NCBI GenBank assembly: GCA_964016885.1
Contig: OZ024743.1
Coordinates: forward strand, 348,468,394 to 348,532,393
DNA: 64,000 bases
Source of the DNA: Eledone cirrhosa
Lineage: Eukaryota; Mollusca; Cephalopoda; Octopoda; Eledonidae
Direction of reading: 5' to 3'
Both the position numbers and the translations under genes were made by a program. The notes under the pieces were generated by a model. It saw only the letters and a list, made by a program, of their open reading frames with translations, made no database searches and had not been told where the DNA came from. Positions within the stretch are counted from its first letter, which is position 1. Each line of letters starts with the position of its first letter. This document shows positions 48,022 through 60,059 of this stretch, piece after piece.

Positions 48022-48545
48022 TCCTAACCTTGCACATAACATCACAGCTTTAAATTTAGCTAAACTACCTAGCCGTAGGAACACGTGCAACCCTGTAGTT
48101 AGTACTAACTGTAATTATAGGAATCGGGTTGACTGCCCTCTATCCGGGAAATGCCTCTCTAGTAACATTGTCCACACATGTAAGCTGGAAACACATACGT
48201 CCCTTAGGGCCTACATAGTATTAACCGCCAATAGATTCAAGCAGCGTCTTTACATGCATACCCATTCTTTTCGTTACCCTTTAAGAAGGAATATGACGTC
48301 ACTTTCAGCTTATATCTGGAGTCTAAAAGAGAACCACCCCTAATATAAGTTACACTGGGAGATCCTAGTTAGGGCTCGATCGTATAACGGAATTAAAAGA
48401 CCATGTGACCTCTGCGCCGCTGAAGCCCTGGCAATACTCTACGCCACAGACCGCATCTTTAACAAACAATCTCAGGCAATTTCGGCTTGTAAACATAAAT
48501 TGCACAAAACTTTCCTGTATTACAGCACCACATTATACCCTAACG
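48022..48545 (+). pseudogene. GIY-YIG endonuclease end of a Penelope-like protein
   Basis: One frame with a single nonsense codon (TAA at 48341-48343). It reads CNYRNRVDCPLSGKC, a cysteine cluster, then NIVHTCKL and AYIVLTANRFKQRLYMHTHS for the GIY-YIG core, SLSAYIWSLKENH, and after the stop YKLHWEILVRARSYN and RPCDLCAAEALAILYATD. The usual YIG is YIV here. The reverse transcriptase is missing; the frame is cut at its 5' end by the inverted terminal repeat. Confidence 0.85.
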
Positions 48546-48549
48546 GATA

Positions 48550-49300
48550 GTACGAACTATACGCGGATATTTTACGTCTTGATGTGGTAGCTAAGTATAT
48601 ATTATGTTTATACCATTACTTATTTGTATAGCTAAGTATATATTACCTGTATGTTTTGTGAAGCTACGTATACTTTCTCGTACATATATTTGATTGTATA
48701 TGTTATGGCGTATATATTATTTTTTCTGGTACATATGCTTTTGGTTATGTGTATACGTGAGTTTTGCGTCGGTGTGAGTATGCGGTTTCATACGTATATA
48801 GGGTGTGTGTATTTGTCTACTTCGTGTTTTGGTTGACGTAGTTTCCGAAAATAAGTGTATTTACATGTAGGTATGTGTGTGCGCTTGTTATATACATATT
48901 TATTTATTTGTATACCTTTATTTAATTATATGTATACACGCACACATATATATATATATATATATATTGTTTTTAATATATATTTCTATCTGTATTTGGT
49001 GTATACATTCGTATGCGTGCGGGTACAGGCGTTGCGTGGGTTCCGTATGTGCGTGCGTTTTTTTGTTTTTTTTTTGTACGTGCGTGTATTTGTATACCTA
49101 TGGCGAGTGTTTTCGCGTATGCTTGTGTATGTAAGTATATGGATGCGTGTATGTATTTATTTAATTTCATTTACCTCTGTAGTTTATTTACTTTATTCTT
49201 AACTATGAAGCCGAGAATCATTCGGTTTCTTAGTTAGAATTTTAGTCTACGACTTCAGTTATACCATTTACGTGGTTTGTCTTTGCGTGCAATTGTTTTT
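48550..49300 (+). other. 3' non-coding part of the Penelope-like element
   Basis: TG/TA-rich with short interrupted repeats. Cysteine- and valine-rich frames are artefacts. Confidence 0.5.
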
Positions 49301-49734
49301 CACCGCTCCAAATAATGACGTAATATATTCGATTTTTCCCGTTCTTTGCCAGGGAACGTTTCCAGGAACCAAAGTATCGTCTTCCTGTCTTCCTCCGGTT
49401 GCAACGTTTTTTGAAATATTCACTTCTGCGTTTACAGATTGACTTTGTTAGTTTAAGAAGATCCCGTTAAGGGTGAAAGCAACGATTCTTTGCTTAAACT
49501 TTAATCTGTTATTTTAATAAATATTTACTCTACGGTTCTTATATATTTGATATATATTTATCCTTATCGAGCCCTCTTAGGATTTTAGTCTTCAAATTTA
49601 TATATATATAAGTTGTAATAAAATGAAAACGAAATTTCATTTCTCACTCTTAGTACGGCACTTACTTAAATGTAAGTATGTATGTATACGCACATACATA
49701 TATGTATACAGACGTACATTTTATTACAACTTGT

Positions 49735-50020
49735 CGTTCTCGGTACGCCTGGCCGGACTCACTCGATATGCAAATTAGGCTGCTCAGCCGTTAATTTTCA
49801 TAAGGAAAGTATATACTTTCGAACGTTCAACCATCTGGCAGAAGGGTATACGATGCTGATGATAGCTAACAAGCTTGAAACTAGTACATCGTTCCTGTAT
49901 CAGTGTTGAACAAAAAGGTGACGTGGTTGCCTTAACACCGTACGGCATAAATTCAGGCTGTTCAGTTTGTTTACAAACGAACAAAGCGGGTGCTATAATA
50001 AGCGTCCGCTAAACTGATAC
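49735..50020 (+). mobile_element. repeat unit carrying a hammerhead ribozyme
   Basis: Same family as 3951-4255: CTCGATATGCAAATTAGGC, the hammerhead, then GTTGAACAAAAAGGTGACG and TTTGTTTACAAACGAACAAA. Followed by TA-rich sequence. Confidence 0.6.
49820..49905 (+). ncRNA. hammerhead ribozyme, type I
   Basis: CTGATGA at 49856-49862, stem II AGCT/AGCT around AACA, GAAA at 49877-49880, stem III of A-U and C-G closing TA, and the GTA cleavage triplet at 49884-49886. Stem I is ACGATG (49850-49855) with CATCGT (49887-49892), and past an internal loop GTTCAAC with GTTGAAC. The fold is the same as at 4056-4151 while most paired bases differ, so the pairing is supported by covariation. Confidence 0.88.
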
Positions 50021-50129
50021 GTACATATATGTATGTGTACCTGTATGTATATATATATATGCATGCTACTGTACGTCTGTATACATATATGTATGTGCGT
50101 ATACATACATACTTACATATATATATATA

Positions 50130-50208
50130 CTATATATATATATACTATATATATATATATATATAAAGAATTAGTATATCTACCAACATATATATACAGA
50201 AGTATATT

Positions 50209-50287
<79 letters not shown>
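50130..50287. repeat. (TA)n-rich block
   Basis: TA tracts, longest at 50217-50287. Confidence 0.93.
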
Positions 50288-50289
<2 letters not shown>

Positions 50290-50450
50290 CGGCGATGAAT
50301 TTGTTTTGCGAGGTTTTTGATATGAAGTCGTGTGCGAAAAAAAACTGATATAAAAGATAAAGAAGCGAAAACCAGCCAAACAGTGAGTGTGTTCTGTTCT
50401 TAATTCTGGCAATATTATTACAACAATATGACCCTCCCCAAGTATAAAAA
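50290..50450 (+). mobile_element. Penelope-like terminal-repeat fragment, family I
   Basis: GCGAGGTTTTTGATATGAAG, AACCAGCCAAACAGTGAGTG, TGTTCTGTTCTTAATTCTGG and ATGACCCTCCCCAAGTATAA match 61514-61590 and neighbouring terminal sequence. Confidence 0.7.
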
Positions 50451-50814
50451 AATATATATATATAATTATAATGAATATATATATATTCAATATAATTTCC
50501 AATCGAATTTTCTATTTTCTACTTTTCTATTTTTTCTATGTCCTATTTTCTATTCTATATTTCGGTTCAAAGTAATCCTGTTACATAATTCAGCAAATAA
50601 CATCTGATGAAATCGCCTAGGCTTGAAATATAATCGTTAGAGTTGGAACATCGAAATATGTATACTGCTTTTGAGGAATTAAAATTCTAAAGAACATTTT
50701 CCAGTCCTCCCTCTGTCGTTGTTTTAATGAATTCTTCAATCGGTCCCTGCACGAGCTACAGGGTGCCACATCTATACATATATATACATTCATTCTTAGT
50801 GACACCATTTCAGT

Positions 50815-50921
50815 ATGTATGTATGTATGTATGTATGTATGTATGTATGTATGTATGTATGTATGTATGTATGTATGTATGTATGTATGTATGTATGTAT
50901 GTATGTATGTATGTATGTATG
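50815..50921. repeat. (ATGT)n microsatellite
   Basis: About 107 bp of pure GTAT directly before copy 3 of the LINE-like 3' end. Confidence 0.97.
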
Positions 50922-51460
50922 TCGGGTCACTCTTGAGTGCTACTGGTAACATGTAACCCAGAACAAACAGTCGCATGGTCGGGTCGTCGGCGACAAAACC
51001 GGCAACCCCACAAATATTACTTGGTGAGGAGGGTGATTTTGGACACTCTGCAGGAGAAAAAACAAAACCTGACAAAGAGTGGAAGAACTCATAAGAGTCA
51101 ACGGCCATCCGAAAGTGTGTAAATATGTATATACACATGTACTGTGCGGCTTAATTACTGGGAGTGAGGGACCCCTAGCCCTTGTCAGGGCATTCCTCTA
51201 AGAGAAGGCAACTCAGGAAACTGGGATAATTCCGATATAAAACCTGCGGCTCAGTAGTTACCGATGGTGTTGATCTTTTCTTCTTTTCGGGCTAGAGCTA
51301 CTGTCCCTCAGAGAGTGGGATTCACTCAGTGTACAGTCTTTCCTCACTTTAAAAAATATCTTCACGCACAGGCATTGCACGATAGAATTAATTAATAATT
51401 ATTAATAATTTTATATCGTGCAATGGCCATACTCGATAACGAGAGTGCAGCCATCATGTA
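50922..51460 (+). mobile_element. LINE-like 3' end, copy 3
   Basis: Diverged from copies 1 and 2 but collinear: GTCGGGTCACTCTTGAGTGC to GAGAGTGCAGCCATCATGTA, again followed by an ATGT-type tail. The zinc-finger region has been lost. A hairpin CATTGCACGATA/TATCGTGCAATG lies at 51374-51426. Confidence 0.6.
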
Positions 51461-51540
51461 TGTATGTGTGTGTGTATGTATGTATGTGTGTATATGTAAA
51501 TATGTATAGGTAAAGGTGTATTTGTGTGCATAGAATTATT

Positions 51541-51565
51541 TTTACAACAACAACAACAACAACAA

Positions 51566-51620
<55 letters not shown>
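51541..51620. repeat. (ACA)n and (CTA)n trinucleotide tracts
   Basis: A short CAA run then about 52 bp of CTA. Valine, serine and cysteine homopolymer frames are artefacts. Confidence 0.95.
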
Positions 51621-51621
<1 letters not shown>

Positions 51622-51759
51622 GTTAAAGATAATGGCATGCATGGTGTGTTTGAAATAATCATGTATTTGAAGAGATAATTATGGTGAATATTAAAAAGCG
51701 GGGTGATTGTTTAATTTAGAGTACGAATATTAACGTATATTATCTGGTAAATGGATGTA

Positions 51760-51761
51760 TG

Positions 51762-51792
<31 letters not shown>

Positions 51793-52001
51793 TCTCTCAC
51801 TCTCTCTCTCTCCCTCCCTCTCTCTCTCTCTCTCTCACACACACACAGCAGACATACTCATACGCACTCATTTATGATTCACTTCATAATATATTAATAT
51901 CTATCTATCTCTTCACGTATCTCATCATCTGTATCGCTATATGTATAGATAATCACAGACATGCACACATAGAAAACATACACACATACAAAGCCATGCA
52001 A

Positions 52002-52055
<54 letters not shown>
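51760..52055. repeat. (CT)n and (TG)n microsatellites
   Basis: CT at 51760-51835, then after a gap TA-TG at 52002-52052. Confidence 0.93.
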
Positions 52056-52056
<1 letters not shown>

Positions 52057-52370
52057 ATAACATAGCCCGAGGCTTCAAATACAGCATCTTTGTCACGTCC
52101 AGCACGTGCAAAAGGACGTGTTTTACCTACCGGCGTCATATCACAAAATCGAATTTCATCTGAGGATACCGTTCTTATAACAACAACAAATGTATGAATT
52201 ACATCTTGATTGCATAGGAAAACCGGTAAAATAATTATAATGAATAAAGGATTTATGTAACATCAGCATCTTTATTAATGTTGTTACTATACTGAACCTC
52301 CATCGTTACAACAAACTACGAATGTTGAGAGCTTTCTCTTGCTTGCTCCTGTTTTTCCCAAAACATAATG

Positions 52371-52419
<49 letters not shown>

Positions 52420-54262
52420 ATAATATTTATTCATTTATATATAAACATACACCTCAAAGTTATGAAAAGTATCAGTATAGAATTTCTTTTCCATATTTCT
52501 TTATGTAATCCAGTACATTTTGGTGTATTGGTATATAGTTATTTGTCGCCTCAGTAAACAACGATTTCGAATTTAATTGAAAATTCATTCATTAAATTGC
52601 TTCAATTTTGTGGTTGACCGGTTGCATTTTTCATGGTTCACAACCCTAACTGGGTTTGACAATCTCACACAACTAGAGTTGTTTGTTCCTGTGAAGAAAA
52701 TAGTAAGAATTTATGATATTATTCATGCGTTTTTTCTCGAAGGTCGTAGAGCAGAAAAAAGTGTGTCTAACATTTCCCCAATCCCACACATTAAAGTAAA
52801 GTAACCAACTATTATATTGATTGCAGTATTTGATTGATGTTCTATATTATCGATCTTGGAAGATTTAACATCAATAAACACTGTGGAACTTGAATAAATA
52901 TAAATATACGTCAATTACATTGCGGGGTAGTTATTTAACTCTTAAATTCCTGCAATGATCTAACAGAAAATTTCTAAGGCGGGTTTGTTAATTCAAATAT
53001 TTATAGTGCTTTTATTAGTAAACAACTCACTGTGAATATTTGCAATTTTAGATTAAAGAAGTTTATTTCTAATGTGAGGCAGTTAGAGTACAGTTGTTTT
53101 ACATTTCAAGTATGCCTTCTTCGTGCGGTTTCATGTAATGCGTGATGTTAAAAGGAAATCTATTCGAACAGACACACACTTACAGACATATACACATATA
53201 CCATTAGATAACAACAAAGGCAGTGTCATGTCCTGGAATAGTCTAAAAATGGTGTGTATGAAAACAATAATGGAATTGCTGCCCAAATTTCCTAAAAATA
53301 TGTGTGACTTATTGTTGCACTGAATACATAAACATACTCATTAACTGCTTAATGAACACAACCACAATGATATGGTCCGAACGTGGAAGAGCCGAACTCC
53401 CACTGTCACCGCCTCCATCTCCCTCACCCGCCTCATCTTTCTGTATGCTTCTGAGAAAATGGGGTCCTACGTGCTGGCCTCCCCATAGCCCCGGTAGACA
53501 GAAATGGAGAAGACGTTTCCCCGAAAGATAGTATGTTGTCGAGACGCAAATAGCGTCGCAAACATTTGATACCGTGAAAAAAATAATAAATTGATTTTTC
53601 TCTTTGAATAACTAAAATGATTATTCGATGATATAATTGTCTAGAACATAAAGCGCAACATTACGATCTGGACATTGGATGATTTTATCCGAGTCCACTT
53701 TAATGCAATAATTTAAGTCCAGGTCTCTCGTTTGTGAGAAATGCCCTTCCCCCTTCTGTCTTCCAACCACCGCAGAACTCTTAAAACAGCAATGAACGCT
53801 ACTGGTTATTTACGGAATAAACCGTAAGTAAACAAATAAATATATAAAAATAGATAAAAAAGCAAATGATAACAACATTGAAGCTCAGGAAAAATGTCTT
53901 CAAATCTTATTCTATAAATGGGTTCTAATCACTCTTTTTGAAGTCCATGTAAGAGATCTAAAGTGTCAAGTTCATAGAACAAGGATTTAGTGTTTGATTG
54001 TGACCAGTTTAAGTAGAAACGTACTCAATTCACCATCTTGTCATCAATAACTCTTGTATACGGTTCTCCTACTCAATATCTCCCGGCTATGATATACAAA
54101 AATTATCAAAAATACAATCAAAACATGGAAATTGCAAACTGCGCGACTGATACATTCGCCGCATTTTCTCGCCTGTTGACCATGCACTAACAAATTGGAA
54201 GTATCGAAACATACACACATAAATAATACAGTTGATAACAAACAGTTATTTGTTTGATTATT
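52056..54262. other. unassigned sequence
   Basis: A short (TG)n lies at 52392-52420. No gene seen. 53965-54095 has a diverged direct repeat at 54825-54955. Confidence 0.4.
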
Positions 54263-54263
54263 A

Positions 54264-54454
54264 TTTAATTGTTTCTACTTTTGGCACAAGGCCAGCAATT
54301 ACCCCAGTGTATTACTGGTACTTTATTTTATCGACCGCGTAAGGATGAAAGGCAAAGTTAACCTCGGCGGGATTTGAACTCAGACCATAAAGGGCCGTAA
54401 CTCTTTGCTGCAAAGCATGGCGTCCGACTCTCTACCCATACTGCCTATCCACCA
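54264..54454 (-). mobile_element. tRNA-derived SINE, type A
   Basis: Minus strand, full length, B box GAGTTCAAATCCCGCCG near 54367-54383. It lies 54 bp from an oppositely oriented copy. Confidence 0.94.
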
Positions 54455-54507
54455 ATGAAGAATAAATTTCGACAGAGCTAAAGAAAATGTATTATTACGA
54501 TTCGAAA

Positions 54508-54703
54508 GGGTGGTGGATTGGAAGCATCGGTAGAGGGTCGGACGCCAAGTTTGACGCATTGTCTTACGGCCCTTGCCATTCTGAGTTCAAATCCCGCCGA
54601 GGTTAACTTTGCCTTTCATCCTTACGGGGTCAATAAAATAAAGTACCAGTAATACACTGGAGTAATAGCTGGCTTTGTGCCAAAAGTAGAAACAATTATT
54701 ACA
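54508..54703 (+). mobile_element. tRNA-derived SINE, type A
   Basis: Plus strand, full length, B box GAGTTCAAATCCCGCCG near 54584-54600. Flanks ATTATTACGATTCGAA and ATTATTACAATTCTAA suggest a target duplication. Confidence 0.94.
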
Positions 54704-55087
54704 ATTCTAAATGAAGTCTCATATATGAGAAGAATAACTATGATTTCTACGTTTAAGATTTAAGAAGCCTCAATTTTCTAATCTGAGCAAATGTCTCTAT
54801 CATGAACTTTAAGCAATAAGTCTAAGGTTTCAAGAGTATGAAAGAAGCTACTAATTGTTTGGGTGCGCCTAGATTAAGTACAAGAACAATGAGTTCACCA
54901 GTTTGCCAACAATAACCCTAAGATATGCTCCAGTTACTCTATATATCTCGGTAATCATTTACATTTCCGTTTCCGGTGCATATTAACAATTTACAAGATG
55001 TAGCTATTAACAATATATTTTCAGAAAGTTTATCATCTCTAACACTGCTGTTCATATGTTCTCTATCTGTCTATTTTGGTCTTTTTA

Positions 55088-55090
<3 letters not shown>

Positions 55091-55146
<56 letters not shown>

Positions 55147-55248
55147 AGAAGGTAGTACAGCATAATCGAAGCTCTGGTTGCCGGCAAGCTATATATATAT
55201 ATATAGCTTGCCCGCAACCAGAGCTTCGATTATGCTGTACTACCTTCT

Positions 55249-55345
<97 letters not shown>
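55091..55345. mobile_element. 47-bp palindrome between (TA)n tracts
   Basis: Arms 55144-55190 and 55205-55251 (ACAAGAAGGTAGTACAGCAT, GGCAAGCT) are near-identical inverted copies around a 14-bp TA loop. (TA)n extends 55091-55143 and 55252-55340, so almost the whole block can pair with itself. Confidence 0.92.
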
Positions 55346-55347
<2 letters not shown>

Positions 55348-56740
55348 CGATATATACGTTTGTGCTTGGATTCATCTACACGTACACTCACTCGCATGCA
55401 CACACAATTATGTATTTACATACTTGCCTACATTACTTGTTGCGTGTTAATGTATAAGCCTGTGTGTTTTTGGAATTAAATATTTATCATTAGTGGTTGT
55501 TTATATTCATTTTTTAACACCTGTTAAGCCTGATCAAGCTGTCTTATGTTCAACGTCGTTCCAAACTTGGCAATAACAGCTTACATATAGTCGCACGGTG
55601 GTTATGTCTAAGGCCAGACTACCGTAAGCGTCCTACTTTTCCAGAATGCAGTTTGGGGTTAACTATATTCCTTTGAAATATCAATCTCAATATATTCACC
55701 TTTATTTGTTCTTATTAGCGTTTCCGTAATGCATTCCGGGTGTCTTTGGCTGCCCTATCATCTGTCGTGGGAATGTAGTAACGCGAAGACATTCTATCAG
55801 GGTTAGCTATGTGACGATAATATTCCGGCTTTGTTTAGCACAGCCTACATTTATTGACAGCTAATATCTTTTCTCATTTTGGTAGTAGTAACATAGTGAG
55901 GAATTTTCTTGTTCCTGGAGCTATGTTTAAGGTTATGAATTTTGGAAATTCCGTGTTTGGCTTCAGTGGGATGTATCATCTCTATCGTCTGCATTTTTTT
56001 GTCTCAAGTGCCCAGGTAAAAAGGTCTAAGTGAATTAGTTTATTTGTGTTTCTTAAGCTTGAGCATTTAGTAGAATATTCCAACGACCTATGGAGAGACA
56101 TCTTTTATGTTTATTTTCCTAGTTCAATGGCTATATGGTTTTGAAAATATCGCCTCCTTTTCATTATCCACTAAATTGGTAACTTGCCAAATATCTATGG
56201 ATAGTTGGGTATTCAAATATAATTACTGCTTGATGTAGTTGACATTTAGCCCACACATCCCCAATTCGTCTACAAACACAATATGCGGGATACTTCTGGA
56301 GCTATTTCCGTAACCACTATGATTTGTGAGCAGGTATGATAATGAGTATAACATGAGGAGTTAAGCAGCTCTGACGAGATATTGACCTGCAATATTCTTA
56401 CGGTATCAGATTCAATGTGCTTCTTATCACCATAAAGAAGCATAGATTGTACAAAAATTTGGCCTGGCGCTGCATAGCAGCTATTCGTGACTGTCGAATT
56501 TGGCTAACTGTAAACCCTATTAATTTAGCCATGTGGTAACACAAGAGCGTAATTCCTGCATAACGTTACCGTTTTTTCCTGGCTCATTTTGTTAATTAGT
56601 ACCTGCTCCATACAGCTCCTACTTGCCCCTAAGTTGGTTCAGATATTATAATAATGTTAGGCACATAGGTCCTGCAATAACAGATTGAGAAACGCAATAT
56701 TTGGCTTAGAATATAGGTTTTCAAATCACGGTGATAAGTC
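55346..56740. other. unassigned sequence
   Basis: Balanced composition, many stops in all frames, no element recognised. Confidence 0.4.
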
Positions 56741-56744
56741 AGGG

Positions 56745-56960
56745 AATTCTATTACCGGTAGCGTGTTGTGTCCTTGAGCAAGACACTTTATTTCATGTTG
56801 CTCCATTTCAGTCAGCAAATAAACATCAGTAATTTAAAAGAAAATTATCACGCTGATACACGCAGTTGCGCTGAACTACTATGCAAATACTCCGTCACAT
56901 GCACCTCACTTTCATGAGCATGCTGTTCCACTAATCGAATAAACTGGGACACTCGTCATT
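56745..56960 (+). mobile_element. SINE body fragment, type B-like
   Basis: GTGTTGTGTCCTTGAGCAAG, ACACTTTATTTCATGTTGCTC and CAGTCAGC match the start of the type B body. The rest, to GGGACACTCGTCATTG, differs and may be a variant 3' end. The tRNA-like head is decayed. Confidence 0.6.
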
Positions 56961-57144
56961 GAAATCAGTGTAAGTCCAACACATGTATGTATATGTATAT
57001 GAATGCATGTATGTATGGGTGTATGTGTGGATCTATGTATATATATATGTGTCTGAATGTGTGTGAGTATGTGTATGAGTATCTGTCTGTATGTATGTGT
57101 GAGTGTATATATGAATGTATGTATGAATGTATGTATGAATGTAT

Positions 57145-57511
57145 GTATGTATGTAATTTGTACGTGTGAGTGTGTTTCATTTTTAATTGATTTATCGCAT
57201 TCATGCCTTTACCAATAAAACCAGCCGTCCGTTTTTCTTCAATTTACACTTATTCACCGACATACACTTTAACCTTTGTAATGGGTGCGAATAAAGATAT
57301 ACATGAGTGTTACGTACACGCAGACCCCCCCCCCCTCCTACACACACATACATTTATATTCAAACAGACATACAAACATAGATTAAATATGTAATTATTT
57401 GATACATTTACTATATATATTTACATATATATTCACATAATTAAATGAACATTCGTATGAATGCATATGTATAAACACATAAACACACACGCAGACACAC
57501 ACACACACATG

Positions 57512-57520
<9 letters not shown>
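57145..57520. other. unassigned sequence
   Basis: TGTA-rich before 57150 and a short (CA)n at 57484-57510. No gene. Confidence 0.4.

Positions 57521-57562
<42 letters not shown>
57520..57562. repeat. (TA)n microsatellite
   Basis: About 43 bp of TA. A second tract with a (TG)n extension lies at 57878-57957. Confidence 0.94.
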
Positions 57563-57565
<3 letters not shown>

Positions 57566-57872
57566 TGGGTGTCGCATTAACAGAGGTCACCTCCGTCCAT
57601 ACCTTTTATTTAGTCTATCCCGCTTCTCTCCTTCGTCATCTCATCTTTAAACACACACGAACACACACACACACACACCGAGAAACAGACAGACACTCAC
57701 TCACACACGCACACACACAGAAACACACTTACATAGGCTCTTACACTCTTACACACACATACACACAAACATTAATTCTCCTATACACAAATAGTTTCTT
57801 AAACAACTTAATGAAGATATATATACCTCTGTCTTATTCTGACACCCTCTTTTTTGACTCTCTTCTCTCTCT

Positions 57873-57948
<76 letters not shown>

Positions 57949-58060
57949 AGGTGTGTGTACACACGAGTATAAATTGATGTTTAATCGTATGTTAAAGCAG
58001 ACATGCTTCTGTCAATAAAAATAAGCTATCAGGTGAGCTTCAATTTAGTTTCATTCTATT

Positions 58061-58180
58061 ATGAGTTAAAATCCCGCCCAGGTCAACTTTGCCTTTCATC
58101 CTTACGGGGTCGATAAAATAAAGTACCAGTAATGTACTGGGTAATTTGCTGGCCTTGTGCCAAAAGTAGAAAAAATGATT
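58061..58180 (+). mobile_element. tRNA-derived SINE, type A, 5' truncated
   Basis: Starts at the B box (GAGTTAAAATCCCGCCCAGG) and keeps the whole body and tail (TTTGCTGGCCTTGTGCC). Confidence 0.92.
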
Positions 58181-58790
58181 AGTCAGGTAACTTATGTATT
58201 CCTCGTTTTCGATAGTCTCTATATATTACTGAGATTCCTTCTTGTTGCTAAACTGAGTTTCGTCGATTACTGCTCAGCACACAGCTAAACAACCCAAGAA
58301 AACATTGGTATTGAAAAAGCACTTTTACTGGTGCTTGTAATCCGAATACCACTGGTGCGAGGCAAAAATGAAAGAAGGGAATTGTTTGTATCTTGTGATA
58401 CATACTGAATCATAACACCTGAATATGGAGCGTGTTACAATTTCAAGAGCGAGATTCTCAATAGCGGTGCTGGTTCCACAAATCAGTCATGAGAGATAAC
58501 TCCTATTGTCTTTGTACGTGATTTAAACGATTTGAGACTTCTTCATAAGTCAGTGAACCATATTCAAATTGGAAGTTAGCTTAACTAATGATGTTCTTAT
58601 AAAGATATAGTAAAACAAAAACAAGAACAAAAACAATGAAAAATTATGCTCCGATTATTCATGTCAACAAAGCGTTAGAAGAAAACGCCCGATAAGGCAA
58701 TCGTTATGAAATCCATACGGACGAATAATCTCATTGTCGGAAACGATCCCCAAAAAGATACAATTTTCGACATTTTGAAGAACGGAACCA
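58181..58790. other. unassigned sequence
   Basis: No gene or element recognised. Confidence 0.4.
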
Positions 58791-58854
58791 GCTTTGGATG
58801 ACATACATATATGTACACATGTAGACACACTCATACATGTAAGTGTGTATCTGC

Positions 58855-58886
58855 TTCTCTCTCTCTCTATCTCTATATCTCCCTCT

Positions 58887-58973
<87 letters not shown>
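58855..58973. repeat. (CT)n-(TA)n compound microsatellite
   Basis: CT tract passing into about 50 bp of TA, which abuts the next foldback. Confidence 0.95.
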
Positions 58974-58974
<1 letters not shown>

Positions 58975-58978
<4 letters not shown>

Positions 58979-59577
58979 ATATATATGATGAAACTCAGAT
59001 ACCAACACATCTGTATGTATATTGCAAAAGAAAATTTAGCCAGAATGAAGTATACTAATTATTATACTACAGTTTGTCCATATCGATTTAAAATAATAAA
59101 TCAACAAAGACGAACTGCATTGCCAAATGGCTATGATGTTTAGACACATTTAAATTTCAAAATCAAACCTGTTCCGTAGATAAGTTTAAACTTTAAAATC
59201 CAAATATGTTTCGAAATAAATAAGTGTAGGAATATCATGTCCTGCTCTCCTCAGTAAACATCCAGGTACAAATTGATATGCTTCACTTCTAAATAATTTA
59301 AAAGACGGTGTGACGCACATGGTTTAACAGTTTCTAGCTAGTCGCATAACCGTACTGCTAGAAATAACAGTCGTATATATGAGGCGATTTTGAAATTTAA
59401 ATGTGTCTAAACATCATAGCCATTTGGCAATGCAGTTCGTCTTTGTTGATTTATTATTTTAAATCGATATGGATAAACTGTAGTATAATAATTAGTTTAC
59501 TTCATTCTGGCTAAATTTTCTTTTGCAATATATATACAGATGTGTTGGTATCTGTGTTTCATCATATATATTAGTTT
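58975..59577. mobile_element. foldback with ~175-bp arms
   Basis: Arms 58975-59150 and 59398-59577 share TTAGCCAGAATGAAGTATAC, GACGAACTGCATTGCCAAAT and ATGTTTAGACACATTTAAAT or their complements, with few differences. The 245-bp loop is non-coding. A (TA)n tract adjoins the left arm. Confidence 0.9.
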
Positions 59578-59879
59578 ATACACGGCTCAGGGTTATTTCC
59601 TCCTTCGAGCTAATTCCATTGTAAAAGAATTCATTACACTTAATAATATATATATATATATATATATATATTGTTATACTTGGGGAGGGTCATATTTGCG
59701 TAATATTGCCAGAATTAATAACAGAACACACTCACTGTTTGGTTGGTTTTCGCTTCTCGCTGTCTTTTATATCTGCGATCTAACTTACTCGGTCCTCAAT
59801 GTTGCCATTGACTGACCGACGGTCAAAAATAATACAGATACAATATAGACACAAACACATATATATAGTTTACATAATT

Positions 59880-59925
59880 TACATAAATCTTTCGTTGCAC
59901 ATCTGCAACATCGTCAGTGGTGTTA
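59880..59925 (-). ncRNA. hammerhead-like motif
   Basis: On the minus strand CTGACGA (59911-59917) fits CTGANGA. A perfect stem II follows (GTTGCA, loop GATG, TGCAAC), then GAAA at 59890-59893. The paired bases differ from those at 32055-32070 but pairing is kept. Stem I could not be found and stem III is weak. Confidence 0.5.
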
Positions 59926-60059
59926 TATTCTTTGTTCCTCCTGTTGTGTTGTATGGCTACGCCATTTTTTATTCAGTCTGTCTATATATTTATTTATTTA
60001 TTTGCTTGTTTGTTTATCTTATTTTATTTTGTCTTCTTTGCGCATGCGTTTGCGTGTGT

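Larger units (their letters stand above)
47955..49610 (+). mobile_element. Penelope-like element, family II, between inverted repeats
   Basis: 47958-48018 is an inverted copy of 49457-49520 (AACAGATTAAAGTTTAAGCA with the CCCTTAACGGGA block). Between them lie the end of a GIY-YIG coding region (48022-48545) and about 900 bp of 3' non-coding sequence. The 3' terminus (49505-49610, GGTTCTTATATATTTGATAT, ATCCTTATCGAGCCCTCTT) recurs at 62385-62480. (TA)n tracts border both sides. Confidence 0.82.

Noticed and set aside
58794..59143. 110-codon plus-strand frame ending in non-repetitive sequence
   Set aside because: It starts in CT/TA microsatellites and ends in one arm of a foldback; the other arm encodes nothing similar.
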